Shown here piece after piece: positions 43,134 to 53,204 of a stretch of 64,000 nt of DNA (positions are counted from its first letter, which is position 1; the number at the start of each line of letters is the position of its first letter). A program made the position numbers and the translations under genes. Source of the DNA: Frigoribacterium sp. PhB116 (GTDB lineage Bacteria > Actinomycetota > Actinomycetes > Actinomycetales > Microbacteriaceae); the NCBI RefSeq assembly GCF_004364285.1, contig NZ_SOBE01000001.1:310001-374000 (forward strand). Direction: 5' to 3'. The notes under the pieces are model-generated. The model did no database searches. It was not told the DNA's origin and worked only from the letters and a program-made list of their open reading frames with translations.

Positions 43134-43627
43134 GCGGGCCCGTCCGCCGGAGCACCGAGCGCGTCCGGCACGTCCGGCGCGTCCCGCCGCATGATCACGT
43201 CGACGCCGTCGTCCTCGACCGGGACGAAACCGTGCCGGAGGTACAGGCCCGCCGCGCGGCTGCCCGTCAGCACGTCCAGCAGCACGGACCGCGAGCCGAG
43301 CGAGGCGAGCACCTCCCGGAGCAGGTGCGTGCCGATCCCCCGGCCCCGCGCCTCCTCGGCCAGGTAGAAGTGGCGCAGCCAGACGTCGTCGCCCTCCGGG
43401 TGCACCGCGAGGCAGCCGAGGAGGCGCCCCCCGACCTCGACCACGCGGGTCTCGGTCGGCACGAACTCGCGTTCGAAGCGCGCGCGGTTGTACGCCGGAC
43501 GCCAGACGCCCGCCCGCCTCAGGTCGGGCTCGAGGGCGGCGAGCTTCAGGTCGGCGAGGGCGTCGACGTCGTCGGGTCGCCCCTCGCGGACGGTCCAGTC
43601 GAGGACGTCCTCGGTGCCGGCGCTCAC
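43094..43627 (-). CDS. GNAT-family N-acetyltransferase
   Basis: 177 aa. The acetyl-CoA-binding motif A ARGRGIGTHLLREVL is near residue 96, preceded by a beta strand (DDVWLRHFYL) and followed by GLYLRHGFVPV, the usual C-terminal GNAT pattern. Substrate unknown. GTG at 43627 starts 8 nt after the ctaB stop, so it may be co-transcribed with ctaB. The last 13 codons overlap ctaA on the other strand and encode a weak Thr/Ser tail, so the functional protein could be shorter. Confidence 0.8.
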   Translation of the reverse strand: MSAGTEDVLDWTVREGRPDDVDALADLKLAALEPDLRRAGVWRPAYNRARFEREFVPTETRVVEVGGRLLGCLAVHPEGDDVWLRHFYLAEEARGRGIGTHLLREVLASLGSRSVLLDVLTGSRAAGLYLRHGFVPVEDDGVDVIMRRDAPDVPDALGAPADGPAQTRTDSGESTVS

Positions 43628-43635
43628 CGGGCGCC

Positions 43636-44559
43636 TCAGAACGGCAGCAGCGGATCGATGCCGACGGCGATGAAGAGCAGCGTCAGGTACGTGATCGAGC
43701 TGTGGAACACGCGCATCGGGCGGACCTCGGCGACGTGCTGGATCGCACGGCTGTACAGGCGGTGCGACTCCCAGACGAACCAGGTGCCGCTCGCGAGGGC
43801 GACGACCGTGTACAGCACTCCCATGTGGGCGACGGGGACGAGCAGCAGTGAGCAGGCGACCGTGGCCCATGCGTACAGGATCACCTGGAGGCCGACGGAC
43901 GACCGGCCGCGGACGACCGCGAGCATGGGCACCGACGCGGCGGCGTAGTCGTCCCGGTACTTCATGGAGAGGGGCCAGTAGTGCGGCGGCGTCCAGAGGA
44001 AGATCACCATGAAGAGGATGACCGGCGGCCAGCTGAGGTCGTTCGTGACGGCGGCCCAGCCGATCAGGACGGGCATGCACCCTGCGATGCCGCCCCAGAC
44101 GATGTTCTGCGGCGTGCGGCGCTTGAGCCACAGCGTGTACACGATCACGTAGAACAAGATCGCGCCGAGCGACAGGGCGGCCGACAGGAGGTTGACCGTC
44201 AGGGCGAGCCAGACGATGGAGGCGAGGCCCACGATCCAGGAGAACGCCAGCGCCTCGCGGTCCGTCACCTCGCCGGTGACGAGCGGGCGACCCTGGGTCC
44301 GCTTCATGATGCGGTCGATGTCGCGGTCGATGTAGCAGTTGAACGCGGAGGCCGAGCCGGCGCTGAGCGCCCCGCCGATGAGCGTGGCCGCGACGAGCCA
44401 CAGGTTCGGCACGCCGCCCTGGGCCAGGAACATGGTCGGTGCCGTGGTGACGAGCAGCAGCTCCATCACGCGGGGCTTCGTGAGCGCGACGTAGGCGCCA
44501 GCCTTGCGACGGATGCCCCGGGGTCCGGTGGTGGGGCGGGTGTCGATGGCTGCGGTCAT
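43636..44559 (-). CDS. ctaB: Protoheme IX farnesyltransferase (heme O synthase)
   Basis: 307 aa, about nine membrane segments, UbiA superfamily. The first Asp-rich motif NCYIDRDID and the second [13 protein letters not shown] are intact, with [13 protein letters not shown] at the N-terminus as usual. It adds the farnesyl group to heme B giving heme O, the substrate of CtaA. ATG 44559. Two tandem TAGACT boxes 18 nt apart (44596 and 44614) lie upstream on this strand. Confidence 0.95.
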   Translation of the reverse strand: MTAAIDTRPTTGPRGIRRKAGAYVALTKPRVMELLLVTTAPTMFLAQGGVPNLWLVAATLIGGALSAGSASAFNCYIDRDIDRIMKRTQGRPLVTGEVTDREALAFSWIVGLASIVWLALTVNLLSAALSLGAILFYVIVYTLWLKRRTPQNIVWGGIAGCMPVLIGWAAVTNDLSWPPVILFMVIFLWTPPHYWPLSMKYRDDYAAASVPMLAVVRGRSSVGLQVILYAWATVACSLLLVPVAHMGVLYTVVALASGTWFVWESHRLYSRAIQHVAEVRPMRVFHSSITYLTLLFIAVGIDPLLPF

Positions 44560-44878
44560 GGGTCCCTCTGACGAGATGTACGGTTCGGCGCGGAGAGTCT
44601 AGGCGAACCAGCGAGTCTAGGCGATGACCGGCGACGCTGACGGCGGAACAGGGCGCTTCCTGCGGGCGGAGCGAGCCCTTTCGTCCCTATACTTGCAGGT
44701 GCTTGCCAGTCGCACGCCCGCACGGCGACGGAATCCTCGACATCGAACCATCGGCTCCCTGTCGCGCGACCTCCGGTCCGTGCCCGAGCGGCCGCAGCCG
44801 ACGACGTCTCGGCAGGCGCATGTCAGCGCGGGAGCGAATCGACCCCGCGCAGTTCGCAACAAGAAGGGTCATCTCCAA
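44560..44878. promoter_or_regulatory. Divergent ctaB / tkt region with tandem -10 repeats and long tkt leader
   Basis: 319 nt without a confirmed gene. On the minus strand two copies of a 12-nt repeat (GAGTCTAGGCGA at 44595-44606 and 44613-44624) each contain TAGACT reading towards ctaB. On the plus strand TATACT at 44688-44693 is a good -10 for tkt, leaving about 180 nt of leader. That leader is open in the tkt frame from a GTG at 44699, so it may be partly translated. No riboswitch fold was recognised. Confidence 0.4.
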
Positions 44879-46972
44879 GTGGCAGATCTGCAGTGGGAAT
44901 CCATTGACAACAAGGCCGTCGACACGGTCCGCGTCCTCGCGGCCGACTCGGTCGAGAAGGTCGGGAACGGCCACCCGGGGACGGCGATGAGCCTCGCGCC
45001 CGCCGCGTACCTCCTCTTCCAGAAGGTCATGCGTCGTGACCCCAGCGACAGCGAGTGGATCGGCCGCGACCGCTTCGTCCTCTCGGTCGGGCACAGCTCG
45101 CTGACCCAGTACGTCCAGTTCTACCTCGGCGGCTACGGCCTCGAGCTCGACGACCTCAAGGCGCTGCGCACCTGGGGCTCGAAGACGCCCGGCCACCCCG
45201 AGTACGGCCACACCGACGGCGTCGAGATCACCACCGGTCCCCTCGGCCAGGGCCTCGCCTCCGCCGTGGGCATGGCCTACGCCGCCCGCTTCGAGCGCGG
45301 CCTGTTCGACCCCGAGGCCGCCGTCGGCACCTCGCCGTTCGACCACTTCGTCTACGTCATCGCCGGCGACGGCGACCTGCAGGAGGGCGTCACCAGCGAG
45401 GCGTCCTCGCTCGCCGGTCACCAGCAGCTCGGCAACCTCGTCGTGATCTACGACTCCAACCAGATCTCGATCGAGGACGACACCAACATCGCCTTCACCG
45501 AGGACGTCCACGCGCGCTACGAGGCGTACGACTGGCAGGTCCAGGTCGTCGACTGGAAGAAGACCGGCGAGTACGTCGAGGACGTCGCCGCCCTCAACGA
45601 CGCGATCGAGGCCGCCAAGGCCGAGACGAGCAAGCCCTCGCTGATCATCCTCAAGACGATCATCGGCTGGCCCTCGCCCAAGAAGCAGAACTCCGGCAAG
45701 ATCCACGGCTCGGCGCTCGGCGCAGAAGAGCTGGCGGGCCTGAAGGAGGTGCTCGGCTTCGACCCCGAGAAGACCTTCGACGTCGACCCCGAGGTCCTCG
45801 AGCACACCCGCAAGGCCGTCGAGCGCGGCCAGGCGCAGCACGCCGAGTGGCGCACGTCGTTCGACGAGTGGGCCTCGGCCAACCCCGACAAGAAGACCCT
45901 CCTCGACCGCGTCCTGAAGGGCGAGCTGCCCGAGGGCCTCGACGAGGCGCTGCCGGTCTTCCCGACCGACAAGGAGGTCTCGACCCGAGCCGCCTCCGGC
46001 AAGGTCATCAACGCCATCGCCGGCGTCGTCCCCGAGTTCTGGGGCGGCTCCGCCGACCTCGCCGAGTCGAACCTCACGACCATCAACGGCGGCGGTTCCT
46101 TCGTGCCGACCGAGTGGTCGACCCACGAGTGGCAGGGCAACCCCTACGGTCGCGTGCTGCACTTCGGCATCCGCGAGCACGCAATGGGCTCGATCATGAA
46201 CGGCATCGCCCTGCACGGCAACACGCGCGTGTTCGGCGGCACCTTCCTCATCTTCAGCGACTACATGCGCCCCGCCGTGCGTCTCGCCGCCCTGATGAAG
46301 TCGCCGGTGACGTACGTCTGGACCCACGACTCCGTCGCGCTCGGCGAGGACGGCCCCACGCACCAGCCGGTCGAGCAGCTCGCAGCCCTCCGCGCGATCC
46401 CCGACTTCGCCGTGGTGCGCCCCGCCGACGCCAACGAGACCGCGTGGGCCTGGAAGACCATCCTCGACCGCTTCGACGGCCCGGCCGGCCTGGCGCTCAG
46501 CCGCCAGAACCTGCCCGTCTTCGAGCGCGGCGACGGCGACGCCGAGGGCGACGTCTTCGCGTCGGCCGCGAACGTCGCCAAGGGCGCCTACGTCCTCGCC
46601 GAGGCTCCCGGCGGCACGCCCGACGTGATCCTGATCGCCACGGGCTCCGAGGTGCAGATCGCCGTCGAGGCCCGCGAGGTCCTGCGCGGCGAGGGCATCA
46701 ACGCCCGCGTCGTGTCGGCTCCCAGCCTCGAGTGGTTCGACGAGCAGAGCGCCGAGTACAAGGAGGCGGTCCTCCCGGCCGCCGTCAAGGCCCGCGTCTC
46801 GATCGAGGCAGGCGTCGCGCTCCCGTGGCGCGGCATCGTCGGCGACGCCGGACGCAGCATCTCCATCGAGCACTTCGGTGCCTCCGCCGACTACAAGACG
46901 CTCTACCGCGAGTTCGGCATCACCACCGAAGCCGCCGTGGCCGCCGTCAAGGACTCGCTGGCCGCTCTCTGA
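44879..46972 (+). CDS. tkt: Transketolase
   Basis: 697 aa. TPP-binding motif [13 protein letters not shown] near residue 163, the N-terminal [23 protein letters not shown] and [10 protein letters not shown] blocks, and the C-terminal [19 protein letters not shown] are all standard. Transfers two-carbon units in the pentose phosphate pathway. GTG at 44879 gives the normal N-terminus, with AAGG upstream. The frame is open 85 codons further upstream, and a GTG at 44699 sits 5 nt after a TATACT box, so an extended form is formally possible but its residues are not transketolase-like. First gene of tkt-tal-pgi. Confidence 0.96.
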   Translation: MADLQWESIDNKAVDTVRVLAADSVEKVGNGHPGTAMSLAPAAYLLFQKVMRRDPSDSEWIGRDRFVLSVGHSSLTQYVQFYLGGYGLELDDLKALRTWGSKTPGHPEYGHTDGVEITTGPLGQGLASAVGMAYAARFERGLFDPEAAVGTSPFDHFVYVIAGDGDLQEGVTSEASSLAGHQQLGNLVVIYDSNQISIEDDTNIAFTEDVHARYEAYDWQVQVVDWKKTGEYVEDVAALNDAIEAAKAETSKPSLIILKTIIGWPSPKKQNSGKIHGSALGAEELAGLKEVLGFDPEKTFDVDPEVLEHTRKAVERGQAQHAEWRTSFDEWASANPDKKTLLDRVLKGELPEGLDEALPVFPTDKEVSTRAASGKVINAIAGVVPEFWGGSADLAESNLTTINGGGSFVPTEWSTHEWQGNPYGRVLHFGIREHAMGSIMNGIALHGNTRVFGGTFLIFSDYMRPAVRLAALMKSPVTYVWTHDSVALGEDGPTHQPVEQLAALRAIPDFAVVRPADANETAWAWKTILDRFDGPAGLALSRQNLPVFERGDGDAEGDVFASAANVAKGAYVLAEAPGGTPDVILIATGSEVQIAVEAREVLRGEGINARVVSAPSLEWFDEQSAEYKEAVLPAAVKARVSIEAGVALPWRGIVGDAGRSISIEHFGASADYKTLYREFGITTEAAVAAVKDSLAAL

Positions 46973-46998
46973 GCGCCGGCAAGAAAGAAGAGAACGAC

Positions 46999-48129
46999 AT
47001 GACCGACACCAACACCGCACAGCTCTCCGCCGCGGGCGTCAGCATCTGGCTCGACGACCTCTCGCGTGAGCGCATCAACGCCGGCGGCCTCGAGAAGCTG
47101 ATCGCCGAGCGCAACGTCGTGGGCGTCACCACGAACCCGACCATCTTCGCGTCGGCCCTCGCCAAGGGCGAGGCCTACGACGACCAGGTCGCGCTGCTCG
47201 CCAAGACCGGCGTGAGCGTCACCGACGCGGTCTTCGAGATCACGACCGACGACGTCACCCGCGCCTGCGACATCTTCCGCGGCATCTACGACGACACGAA
47301 GGGCTTCGACGGCCGCGTGTCGATCGAGGTCGAGCCGGGCCTCGCGCACGACGCGCAGGGCACCATCGACCAGGCCGTCAAGCTCGCCGCCAAGGTGGGT
47401 CGTCCCAACGCGCTCATCAAGATCCCCGCGACGGTCGAGGGCCTCGAGGCCATCACCGCCGTGATCGCCAAGGGCATCAGCGTCAACGTCACCCTGATCT
47501 TCAGCCTCGAGCGCTACCGCGCCGTCATCAACGCCTACCTCACCGGTCTCGAGCAGGCCAAGGCCGCGGGCATCGACATCAGCGAGATCCACTCCGTCGC
47601 GTCGTTCTTCGTGTCGCGCGTCGACAGCGAGATCGACAAGCGCCTCGAGGCCGTCGGCACCGACGAGGCCACGGCGCTCAAGGGCAAGGCGGGCGTCGCG
47701 AACGCCCAGCTCGCCTACGAGGCCTACGTCCAGGCCTTCGACACCGAGCGCGCGAAGGGCCTGCTCGCCGCCGGCGCCAACAAGCAGCGTCCCCTCTGGG
47801 CCTCGACCGGCGTCAAGGACCCTGCCGTCCTCGACACGACCTACGTGGTCGAGCTCGTCGCCGCTGACGTCGTCAACACGATGCCCGAGAAGACCCTCGA
47901 GGCCACCTTCGACCACGGCGAGGTCCGTGGCGACTCGATCAGCGGCTCCTACGCCTCCGCCAACGAGGTCATGGACGCGATCGCGGCCCAGGGCGTCTCG
48001 TACGACGAGGTCACCGAGCTGCTCGAGAAGGAGGGCGTGGAGAAGTTCATCGTCTCCTGGAACGAGCTGCTCGACACCGTCACCGCAGCCCTCGAGTCCT
48101 CGAAGCCCACCGCGGAGGACGCCAAGTGA
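46999..48129 (+). CDS. tal: Transaldolase
   Basis: 376 aa, the long TalB-type of actinobacteria. The N-terminal [12 protein letters not shown] and [10 protein letters not shown] blocks and the Schiff-base lysine K141 in NALIKIPAT are present, plus [18 protein letters not shown]. Transfers dihydroxyacetone units between sugar phosphates. GAAGAG lies 6 nt upstream of the ATG; 26 nt after tkt. GTGA overlap with pgi, so the three genes are translated together. Confidence 0.96.
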   Translation: MTDTNTAQLSAAGVSIWLDDLSRERINAGGLEKLIAERNVVGVTTNPTIFASALAKGEAYDDQVALLAKTGVSVTDAVFEITTDDVTRACDIFRGIYDDTKGFDGRVSIEVEPGLAHDAQGTIDQAVKLAAKVGRPNALIKIPATVEGLEAITAVIAKGISVNVTLIFSLERYRAVINAYLTGLEQAKAAGIDISEIHSVASFFVSRVDSEIDKRLEAVGTDEATALKGKAGVANAQLAYEAYVQAFDTERAKGLLAAGANKQRPLWASTGVKDPAVLDTTYVVELVAADVVNTMPEKTLEATFDHGEVRGDSISGSYASANEVMDAIAAQGVSYDEVTELLEKEGVEKFIVSWNELLDTVTAALESSKPTAEDAK

Positions 48130-49721
48130 CCATCACGATCGCCGCGAGCGGCGACGCGGCCACCGCCGTCGAGACCGTCGTGCCCCAGCTGGTCAGCGAC
48201 CTCGTCGCCTCCGGCATCACGGCGCAGAACCCCACCCTCTGGGGCCCGGACGCCGAGGAGGAGTCGGCCAAGCGTCTCGGCTGGACCGAGGCCGTCGTGG
48301 TCTCCACGCCCCTCCTCGACGAGATCGACGCGCTCCGCGAGGAGCTCGCCGCCAAGGGCGTCGACCACGTCGTGCTCGCGGGCATGGGCGGCTCGTCGCT
48401 GGCCCCCGAGGTCATCACGCGCACCTACGGCGTCGAGCTGACCGTGCTCGACGCCACGGAGCCCGGCCAGGTCCTCACGGCCCTGCACGACCGCCTCGAG
48501 CGGACCGTGCTCGTCGTGTCGTCGAAGTCCGGCTCGACCGTCGAGACCGCCAGCCAGCGCAAGACCTTCGAGAAGGCCTTCCGCGACGCCGGCATCGACC
48601 CGGTCGAGCGCATCGTGGTCGTCACCGACCCGGGCTCGCCCCTGGACGGGCAGGCCCGAGAGGCCGGCTACCGTGTCTTCAACGCCGACCCTGCCATCGG
48701 CGGCCGCTACTCGGCGCTGTCGGCCTTCGGCCTCGTGCCGTCCGGCCTGGCCGGTGCCGACATCCGCGAGCTGCTCGCCGAGGCGGACGCCGTCACGGTC
48801 GAGCTCTCGCAGGACAGCGCGGACAACCCCGGCCTCGTGCTGGGCGCCGTCCTCGCGGGCACCTCGCCCCTGCGCGACAAGATCGCGATCGTCGCCGACG
48901 GCACGCACATCATCGGGTTCCCCGACTGGGCCGAGCAGCTGATCGCCGAGTCGACGGGCAAGCAGGGCCGCGGCCTCCTCCCCGTCGTGCTCGGCACGGA
49001 CGCTCCGGAGATCAGCCTGGGCCTGCACGACGTGCAGGTCGTGCGCCTGGTCGCGAACGCGGCGGAGACCCGTGAGGTCGCCCCCGGCGAGGTCGAGATC
49101 TCCGGATCGCTCGGCGGTCAGATCATGGTCTGGGAGTACGCCGTCGCGGTGGCCGGGCGCCTGCTCGACATCAACCCGTTCGACCAGCCCGACGTCGAGT
49201 CGGCGAAGGTCGCCACGCGTGCGCTGCTCGACGACCGTCCGGCCCCGACTCCCCCGGCGTTCACCGCCGAGGGCGTCGAGGTCCGCGAGGTCGGCGGCGT
49301 CGAGCTCGGCGACTCGCTCGAGTCGGCTGTCTCGTCCCTCCTGTCGGCCCTGACCGACGACGGTTACCTGTCGATCCAGGCCTACGCCGACCGCGTGGCC
49401 TACCCGCAGCTCGAGGAGCTCCGCGACGTGCTCGCGGCGCGCACGAAGCGTCCCGTCACCTTCGGGTGGGGACCTCGCTTCCTGCACTCCACGGGCCAGT
49501 ACCACAAGGGCGGGCCCGCCAACGGCGTGTTCCTCCAGATCACCCAGACGGCGTCCACCGACCTGGAGATCCCGGAGAGCCCGTTCACCTTCGGGCAGCT
49601 CGTCCAGGCGCAGGCCGCCGGCGACGCGACCGTGCTGGCCGACCACGGTCGTCCCGTGCTCCGGCTGACCGTCGACGACGTGGCGGGCGCACTGCCCGCA
49701 CTGCTCGCCGCAGTCCGCTGA
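48126..49721 (+). CDS. pgi: Glucose-6-phosphate isomerase
   Basis: 531 aa with two SIS-type domains. [12 protein letters not shown] and [12 protein letters not shown] are the phosphosugar-binding blocks; catalytic Glu/His regions are NPGLVLGA and [12 protein letters not shown] near the C-terminus. This form is placed next to tal in several actinobacteria and resembles the Pgi half of tal-pgi fusions; here the two are separate but overlap by 4 nt (GTGA). Interconverts glucose- and fructose-6-phosphate. A 15-bp hairpin follows the stop directly. Confidence 0.93.
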   Translation: MTITIAASGDAATAVETVVPQLVSDLVASGITAQNPTLWGPDAEEESAKRLGWTEAVVVSTPLLDEIDALREELAAKGVDHVVLAGMGGSSLAPEVITRTYGVELTVLDATEPGQVLTALHDRLERTVLVVSSKSGSTVETASQRKTFEKAFRDAGIDPVERIVVVTDPGSPLDGQAREAGYRVFNADPAIGGRYSALSAFGLVPSGLAGADIRELLAEADAVTVELSQDSADNPGLVLGAVLAGTSPLRDKIAIVADGTHIIGFPDWAEQLIAESTGKQGRGLLPVVLGTDAPEISLGLHDVQVVRLVANAAETREVAPGEVEISGSLGGQIMVWEYAVAVAGRLLDINPFDQPDVESAKVATRALLDDRPAPTPPAFTAEGVEVREVGGVELGDSLESAVSSLLSALTDDGYLSIQAYADRVAYPQLEELRDVLAARTKRPVTFGWGPRFLHSTGQYHKGGPANGVFLQITQTASTDLEIPESPFTFGQLVQAQAAGDATVLADHGRPVLRLTVDDVAGALPALLAAVR

Positions 49722-49726
49722 GCGTG

Positions 49727-49760
49727 AGGGGGCCGGCGTCCGTGAGGACGCCGGCCCCCT
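49727..49760 (+). terminator. Terminator after pgi
   Basis: A 15-bp perfect stem (AGGGGGCCGGCGTCC and its complement) with a GTGA loop begins 6 nt after the pgi stop. It separates tkt-tal-pgi from zwf-opcA-pgl although all face the same way. Confidence 0.75.
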
Positions 49761-49829
49761 TCGCCGTGGTCGGACGACCACGTGCCGCGCGACCGTGCCC
49801 GAGAGAACGACCCTGAAGGAACCACCACG

Positions 49830-51365
49830 ATGTCACCCGTCGAGATCACGCCGGAGCACAACCCCCTGCGGCTGCCCTCCGATCGACGCCTGAACCGGAT
49901 CGCCGGCCCGAGCGGCCTCATCATCTTCGGCGTCACCGGCGACCTGTCGCGCAAGAAGCTCATGCCGGCCGTGTACGACCTCGCCCACCGCGGCCTCCTG
50001 CCCCCCGGGTTCGCGCTCGTCGGGTTCGCCCGCCGCGAGTTCGAGGGCCAGGACTTCGAGCAGGTCGTCTACGAGGCGGTCAAGCAGCACGCCCGTACTC
50101 CCTTCGACGAGGACGTCTGGCGTCAGCTGAAGGAGGGCTTCCGCTTCGTGCAGGGCACCTTCGACGACGCCGACTCGTTCACGCGCCTCAAGGACACGAT
50201 CGAGGAGCTCGACCGTGAGCGCGGCACGATGGGCAACCACGCCTTCTACCTCTCGATCCCGCCCAAGGCCTTCCCGATGGTCACCGAGCAGCTGCGCAGC
50301 AGCGGCCTGGCCGAGGAGAAGGACGGCGCGTGGCGCCGCGTGGTGATCGAGAAGCCGTTCGGCAGCGACCTCAAGACCGCCCGCGAGCTGAACGCCGTGG
50401 TCGAGAGCGTCTTCGAGCCCGACTCGGTCTTCCGGATCGATCACTACCTGGGCAAGGAGACGGTCCAGAACCTCTTGACCCTCCGTTTCGCCAACCAGAT
50501 GTACGAGCCCCTCTGGAACTCGAACTACGTCGACCACGTGCAGATCACGATGGCGGAGGACATCGGGGTCGGTGGCCGTGCCGGCTACTACGACGGCATC
50601 GGTGCCGCTCGCGACGTCATCCAGAACCACCTCCTACAGCTCCTGGCCCTGACGGCCATGGAGGAGCCGGTCACGTTCGCGGCGTCGCACCTCCGTGCCG
50701 AGAAGGAGAAGGTCCTCTCCGCGGTGCGCATCCCCGAGGACATCGCCGCCGGCACTGCCCGCGGCCAGTACTCGGGAGGCTGGCAGGGCGGCGAGAGGGT
50801 GCTCGGGTTCCTCGACGAGGAGGGGATGAACCCCGAGAGCGTCACCGAGACCTTCGCCGCGGTGAAGCTCGAGATCGCGACGCGGCGCTGGGCCGGCGTG
50901 CCCTTCTACCTCCGGGCCGGCAAGCGCCTGGGGCGTCGCGTGACCGAGATCGCCGTGGTCTTCAAGCAGGTGCCCGAGAACATCTTCGGAACTCAGACCT
51001 CGCTGGGGCAGAACGCCCTGGTGATCCGCGTGCAGCCCGACGAGGGCGTCACCCTGCGCTTCGGCTCGAAGGTCCCCGGGATCGGCACCCAGGTGCGCGA
51101 CGTCACGATGGACTTCGGCTACGGCCACGCCTTCACCGAGGCGAGCCCCGAGGCCTACGAGCGCCTCATCCTCGACGTCCTGCTGGGCGACCCGCCCCTG
51201 TTCCCCCGACACGAGGAGGTCGAGCTCTCCTGGAAGATCCTCGACCCGATCGAGGAGTTCTGGGCGACCCAGGGCCAGCCCGAGCAGTACCGCCCCGGAA
51301 CGTGGGGCCCCCAGTCCGCCGATGAACTCATGGCCCGTGACGGCCGCACCTGGAGACGCCCGTGA
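49830..51365 (+). CDS. zwf: Glucose-6-phosphate 1-dehydrogenase
   Basis: 511 aa. Cofactor motif FGVTGDLSRKKLMPAVYDL near residue 36 and active-site RIDHYLGKETVQN are diagnostic. The C-terminal part has the usual PFYLRAGKRL and VFKQVP blocks. Oxidises glucose-6-phosphate with NADP+. ATG at 49830 with AAGGA 9 nt upstream; an in-frame GTG 16 codons earlier gives a charged extension and is not favoured. Overlaps opcA by GTGA. Separated from pgi by a strong hairpin, so it probably has its own promoter, which I could not locate. Confidence 0.96.
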   Translation: MSPVEITPEHNPLRLPSDRRLNRIAGPSGLIIFGVTGDLSRKKLMPAVYDLAHRGLLPPGFALVGFARREFEGQDFEQVVYEAVKQHARTPFDEDVWRQLKEGFRFVQGTFDDADSFTRLKDTIEELDRERGTMGNHAFYLSIPPKAFPMVTEQLRSSGLAEEKDGAWRRVVIEKPFGSDLKTARELNAVVESVFEPDSVFRIDHYLGKETVQNLLTLRFANQMYEPLWNSNYVDHVQITMAEDIGVGGRAGYYDGIGAARDVIQNHLLQLLALTAMEEPVTFAASHLRAEKEKVLSAVRIPEDIAAGTARGQYSGGWQGGERVLGFLDEEGMNPESVTETFAAVKLEIATRRWAGVPFYLRAGKRLGRRVTEIAVVFKQVPENIFGTQTSLGQNALVIRVQPDEGVTLRFGSKVPGIGTQVRDVTMDFGYGHAFTEASPEAYERLILDVLLGDPPLFPRHEEVELSWKILDPIEEFWATQGQPEQYRPGTWGPQSADELMARDGRTWRRP

Positions 51366-52306
51366 TCGTCGATCTGCCCGCCAGCACCATCAGCCGAGTG
51401 CAGAAGACGCTCGTCACCATCCGCGAGGAGGGCGGCGTCGTCGCGCTCGGGCGCGTGCTCACCCTCATCATCTCGACGAGCCACGGCGAGGAGGAGGAGG
51501 CCATCGAGGCCGCGAACGACGCGTCCCGTGAGCACCCCATGCGCGTCATCGTGGTGTCGACCGCCCCGGGCGGCGACGACGAGGAGCCCCGGCTCGACGC
51601 CCAGATCCGGGTCGGCGGGGACGCGGGCGCGAGCGAGGTCATCCTCCTGCGCGCCTACGGCGACACCGCGAGCGACGAGGAGGGGCTGGTCACCGGTCTC
51701 CTGCTGCCTGACGCCCCCGTCGTCGTCTGGTGGCCCGGTCGCGCTCCCGAGGTCGTCGCCGAGTCGCCTCTCGGGCGCATCGCCCAGCGCCGCATCACCG
51801 ACGCGGCCAGCCAGCCGAACCCGCGTCAGAGCATCGTCGACCTCGCCGAGACCTACCAGCCCGGCGACACGGACTTCGCGTGGACGCGCCTCACGCTCTG
51901 GCGCACCCAGCTCGCGGCCGTCCTCGACCAGCCGCCCTACGAGCCCGTGACCGAGGTCCGGGTCGACGGTGCCCCCGACTCCCCGTCGACGCTCCTGCTG
52001 GCCGCGTGGCTCCGGCTGCAGCTCCAGGTGCCCGTCGTGAACGAGCTGACGCGGGGCAACGGGTCCAGCGGCATCCACGGGGTCCGGCTCGTCCGGCCCT
52101 CCGGGCCGATCGTGCTGGAACGAGCCGTCGTCGACGTCGCCACGTTGACGCAGCCCGACCAGCCCACCCACGACCTCTCGCTGCCACGCCGGTCGCTGCG
52201 CGACTGCCTCGCGGAGGAACTCCGTAGACTCGACCCCGACGACCTCTTCGGGGACGTCGTGAAGCAGGGGGTCCGCCAGCTGGCGGAGCCCGTCGAGAGC
52301 AACTAG
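51362..52306 (+). CDS. opcA: Glucose-6-phosphate dehydrogenase assembly protein OpcA
   Basis: 314 aa. Actinobacterial and cyanobacterial OpcA, needed for G6PDH activity or redox control. It starts with VDLPASTISRVQKTLVTIREE, has RVLTLIISTS and LPDAPVVVWWPG blocks, and the C-terminal LPRRSLRDCLAEELRRLDPD. GTG overlaps the zwf stop (GTGA). Standard zwf-opcA-pgl order. Confidence 0.94.
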   Translation: MIVDLPASTISRVQKTLVTIREEGGVVALGRVLTLIISTSHGEEEEAIEAANDASREHPMRVIVVSTAPGGDDEEPRLDAQIRVGGDAGASEVILLRAYGDTASDEEGLVTGLLLPDAPVVVWWPGRAPEVVAESPLGRIAQRRITDAASQPNPRQSIVDLAETYQPGDTDFAWTRLTLWRTQLAAVLDQPPYEPVTEVRVDGAPDSPSTLLLAAWLRLQLQVPVVNELTRGNGSSGIHGVRLVRPSGPIVLERAVVDVATLTQPDQPTHDLSLPRRSLRDCLAEELRRLDPDDLFGDVVKQGVRQLAEPVESN

Positions 52307-52320
52307 GGCAGACTGACACA

Positions 52321-53091
52321 GTGAGCAACGAACGCCGGGTGCTGGTTCACCCCGACAAGGAATCGCTGGGCGCCTCGGTCGCCGCGCGCTTCATCACCAA
52401 GATCATCGACGTCCTGGAGGAGCAGAACTACGCCTCCGTCGTCGTCAGCGGCGGGTCGGTGAGCACGGTCGTGCTCGCGGCCATCAACGCCTCCCCCGCG
52501 CGGGACAGCGTCGACTGGTCGAAGGTCTCGTTCTGGTGGGCCGACGAGCGCTGGGTCGAGAGCGGTCACGACGACCGCAACGACCGGCAGGCCGAGATCG
52601 ACCTGCTCGGCCACATCGGGGTCGAGCCGCAGAATGTGCACCGCTTCGGTGCCGTGGGCGAGTTCGCCGACGTCGAGGCCGCCGCGGTCGCGTACCGGGC
52701 CGAGCTCCTCGAGCACGCCCAGGGCGACGACGAGGCGCCTCGCTTCGACATCACGCTGCTCGGTGTGGGCCCCGACGGCCACGTCGCCTCGCTCTTCCCG
52801 GACGCGCCCCAGGTGCGGATGAGCGGACCGACCGTGCTGACGGTGGACGACTCCCCCAAGCCGCCGCCCGTCCGGCTCACGTTGAGCCTGCCGGTGATCA
52901 ACAACTCGCAGCGGGTGTGGATGATCCTCGCCGGCGCGGAGAAGGCGTCGTCGCTGGGTCTCGCCCTCGCCGGTGCCGGTGCCGACCAGGTCCCCGTGGC
53001 GGGGGTCAAGGGCCGCAAGCGCACGGTGTTCTTCGTGGACAGCGACGCCGCGTCCGAGGTCCCCGAGAACCTGATCGCCTCGACCTACTGA
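52321..53091 (+). CDS. pgl: 6-phosphogluconolactonase
   Basis: 256 aa. Conserved blocks VSGGSVSTVVLAAI, VSFWWADERWVESGHDDRN and GVGPDGHVASLFPD (with the catalytic His) mark the SOL/DevB lactonase family. Hydrolyses 6-phosphogluconolactone, completing the oxidative branch with zwf. GTG start 14 nt after opcA. A CAGACT box ends 6 nt before the GTG, a possible weak leaderless promoter. Two tandem hairpins follow. Confidence 0.93.
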   Translation: MSNERRVLVHPDKESLGASVAARFITKIIDVLEEQNYASVVVSGGSVSTVVLAAINASPARDSVDWSKVSFWWADERWVESGHDDRNDRQAEIDLLGHIGVEPQNVHRFGAVGEFADVEAAAVAYRAELLEHAQGDDEAPRFDITLLGVGPDGHVASLFPDAPQVRMSGPTVLTVDDSPKPPPVRLTLSLPVINNSQRVWMILAGAEKASSLGLALAGAGADQVPVAGVKGRKRTVFFVDSDAASEVPENLIASTY

Positions 53092-53097
53092 TCCGTG

Positions 53098-53123
53098 GGC
53101 CCGGTCCGGTGACGGACCGGGCC
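53098..53123 (+). terminator. First hairpin after pgl
   Basis: GGCCCGGTCCG pairs with CGGACCGGGCC (11 bp) around GTGA, starting 7 nt after the pgl stop. Confidence 0.6.
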
Positions 53124-53127
53124 TCGA

Positions 53128-53170
53128 CACGAGAGAAGCCCCGCAGCCGAGCTGCGGGGCTTCTCTCGTG
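53128..53170. terminator. Strong bidirectional terminator between pgl and rbpA
   Basis: A perfect 20-bp stem (CACGAGAGAAGCCCCGCAGC and its complement) with a CGA loop lies between two convergent genes. It is the longest perfect hairpin seen in the window. Confidence 0.8.
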
Positions 53171-53204
53171 GGCGACCGGTGACGACCGGTCTCGGTGGGT
53201 CTGG

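Noticed and set aside
44624-44878. Separate small protein upstream of tkt
   Set aside because: The frame is continuous with tkt and lacks its own stop, so it can only be an extension or untranslated leader.
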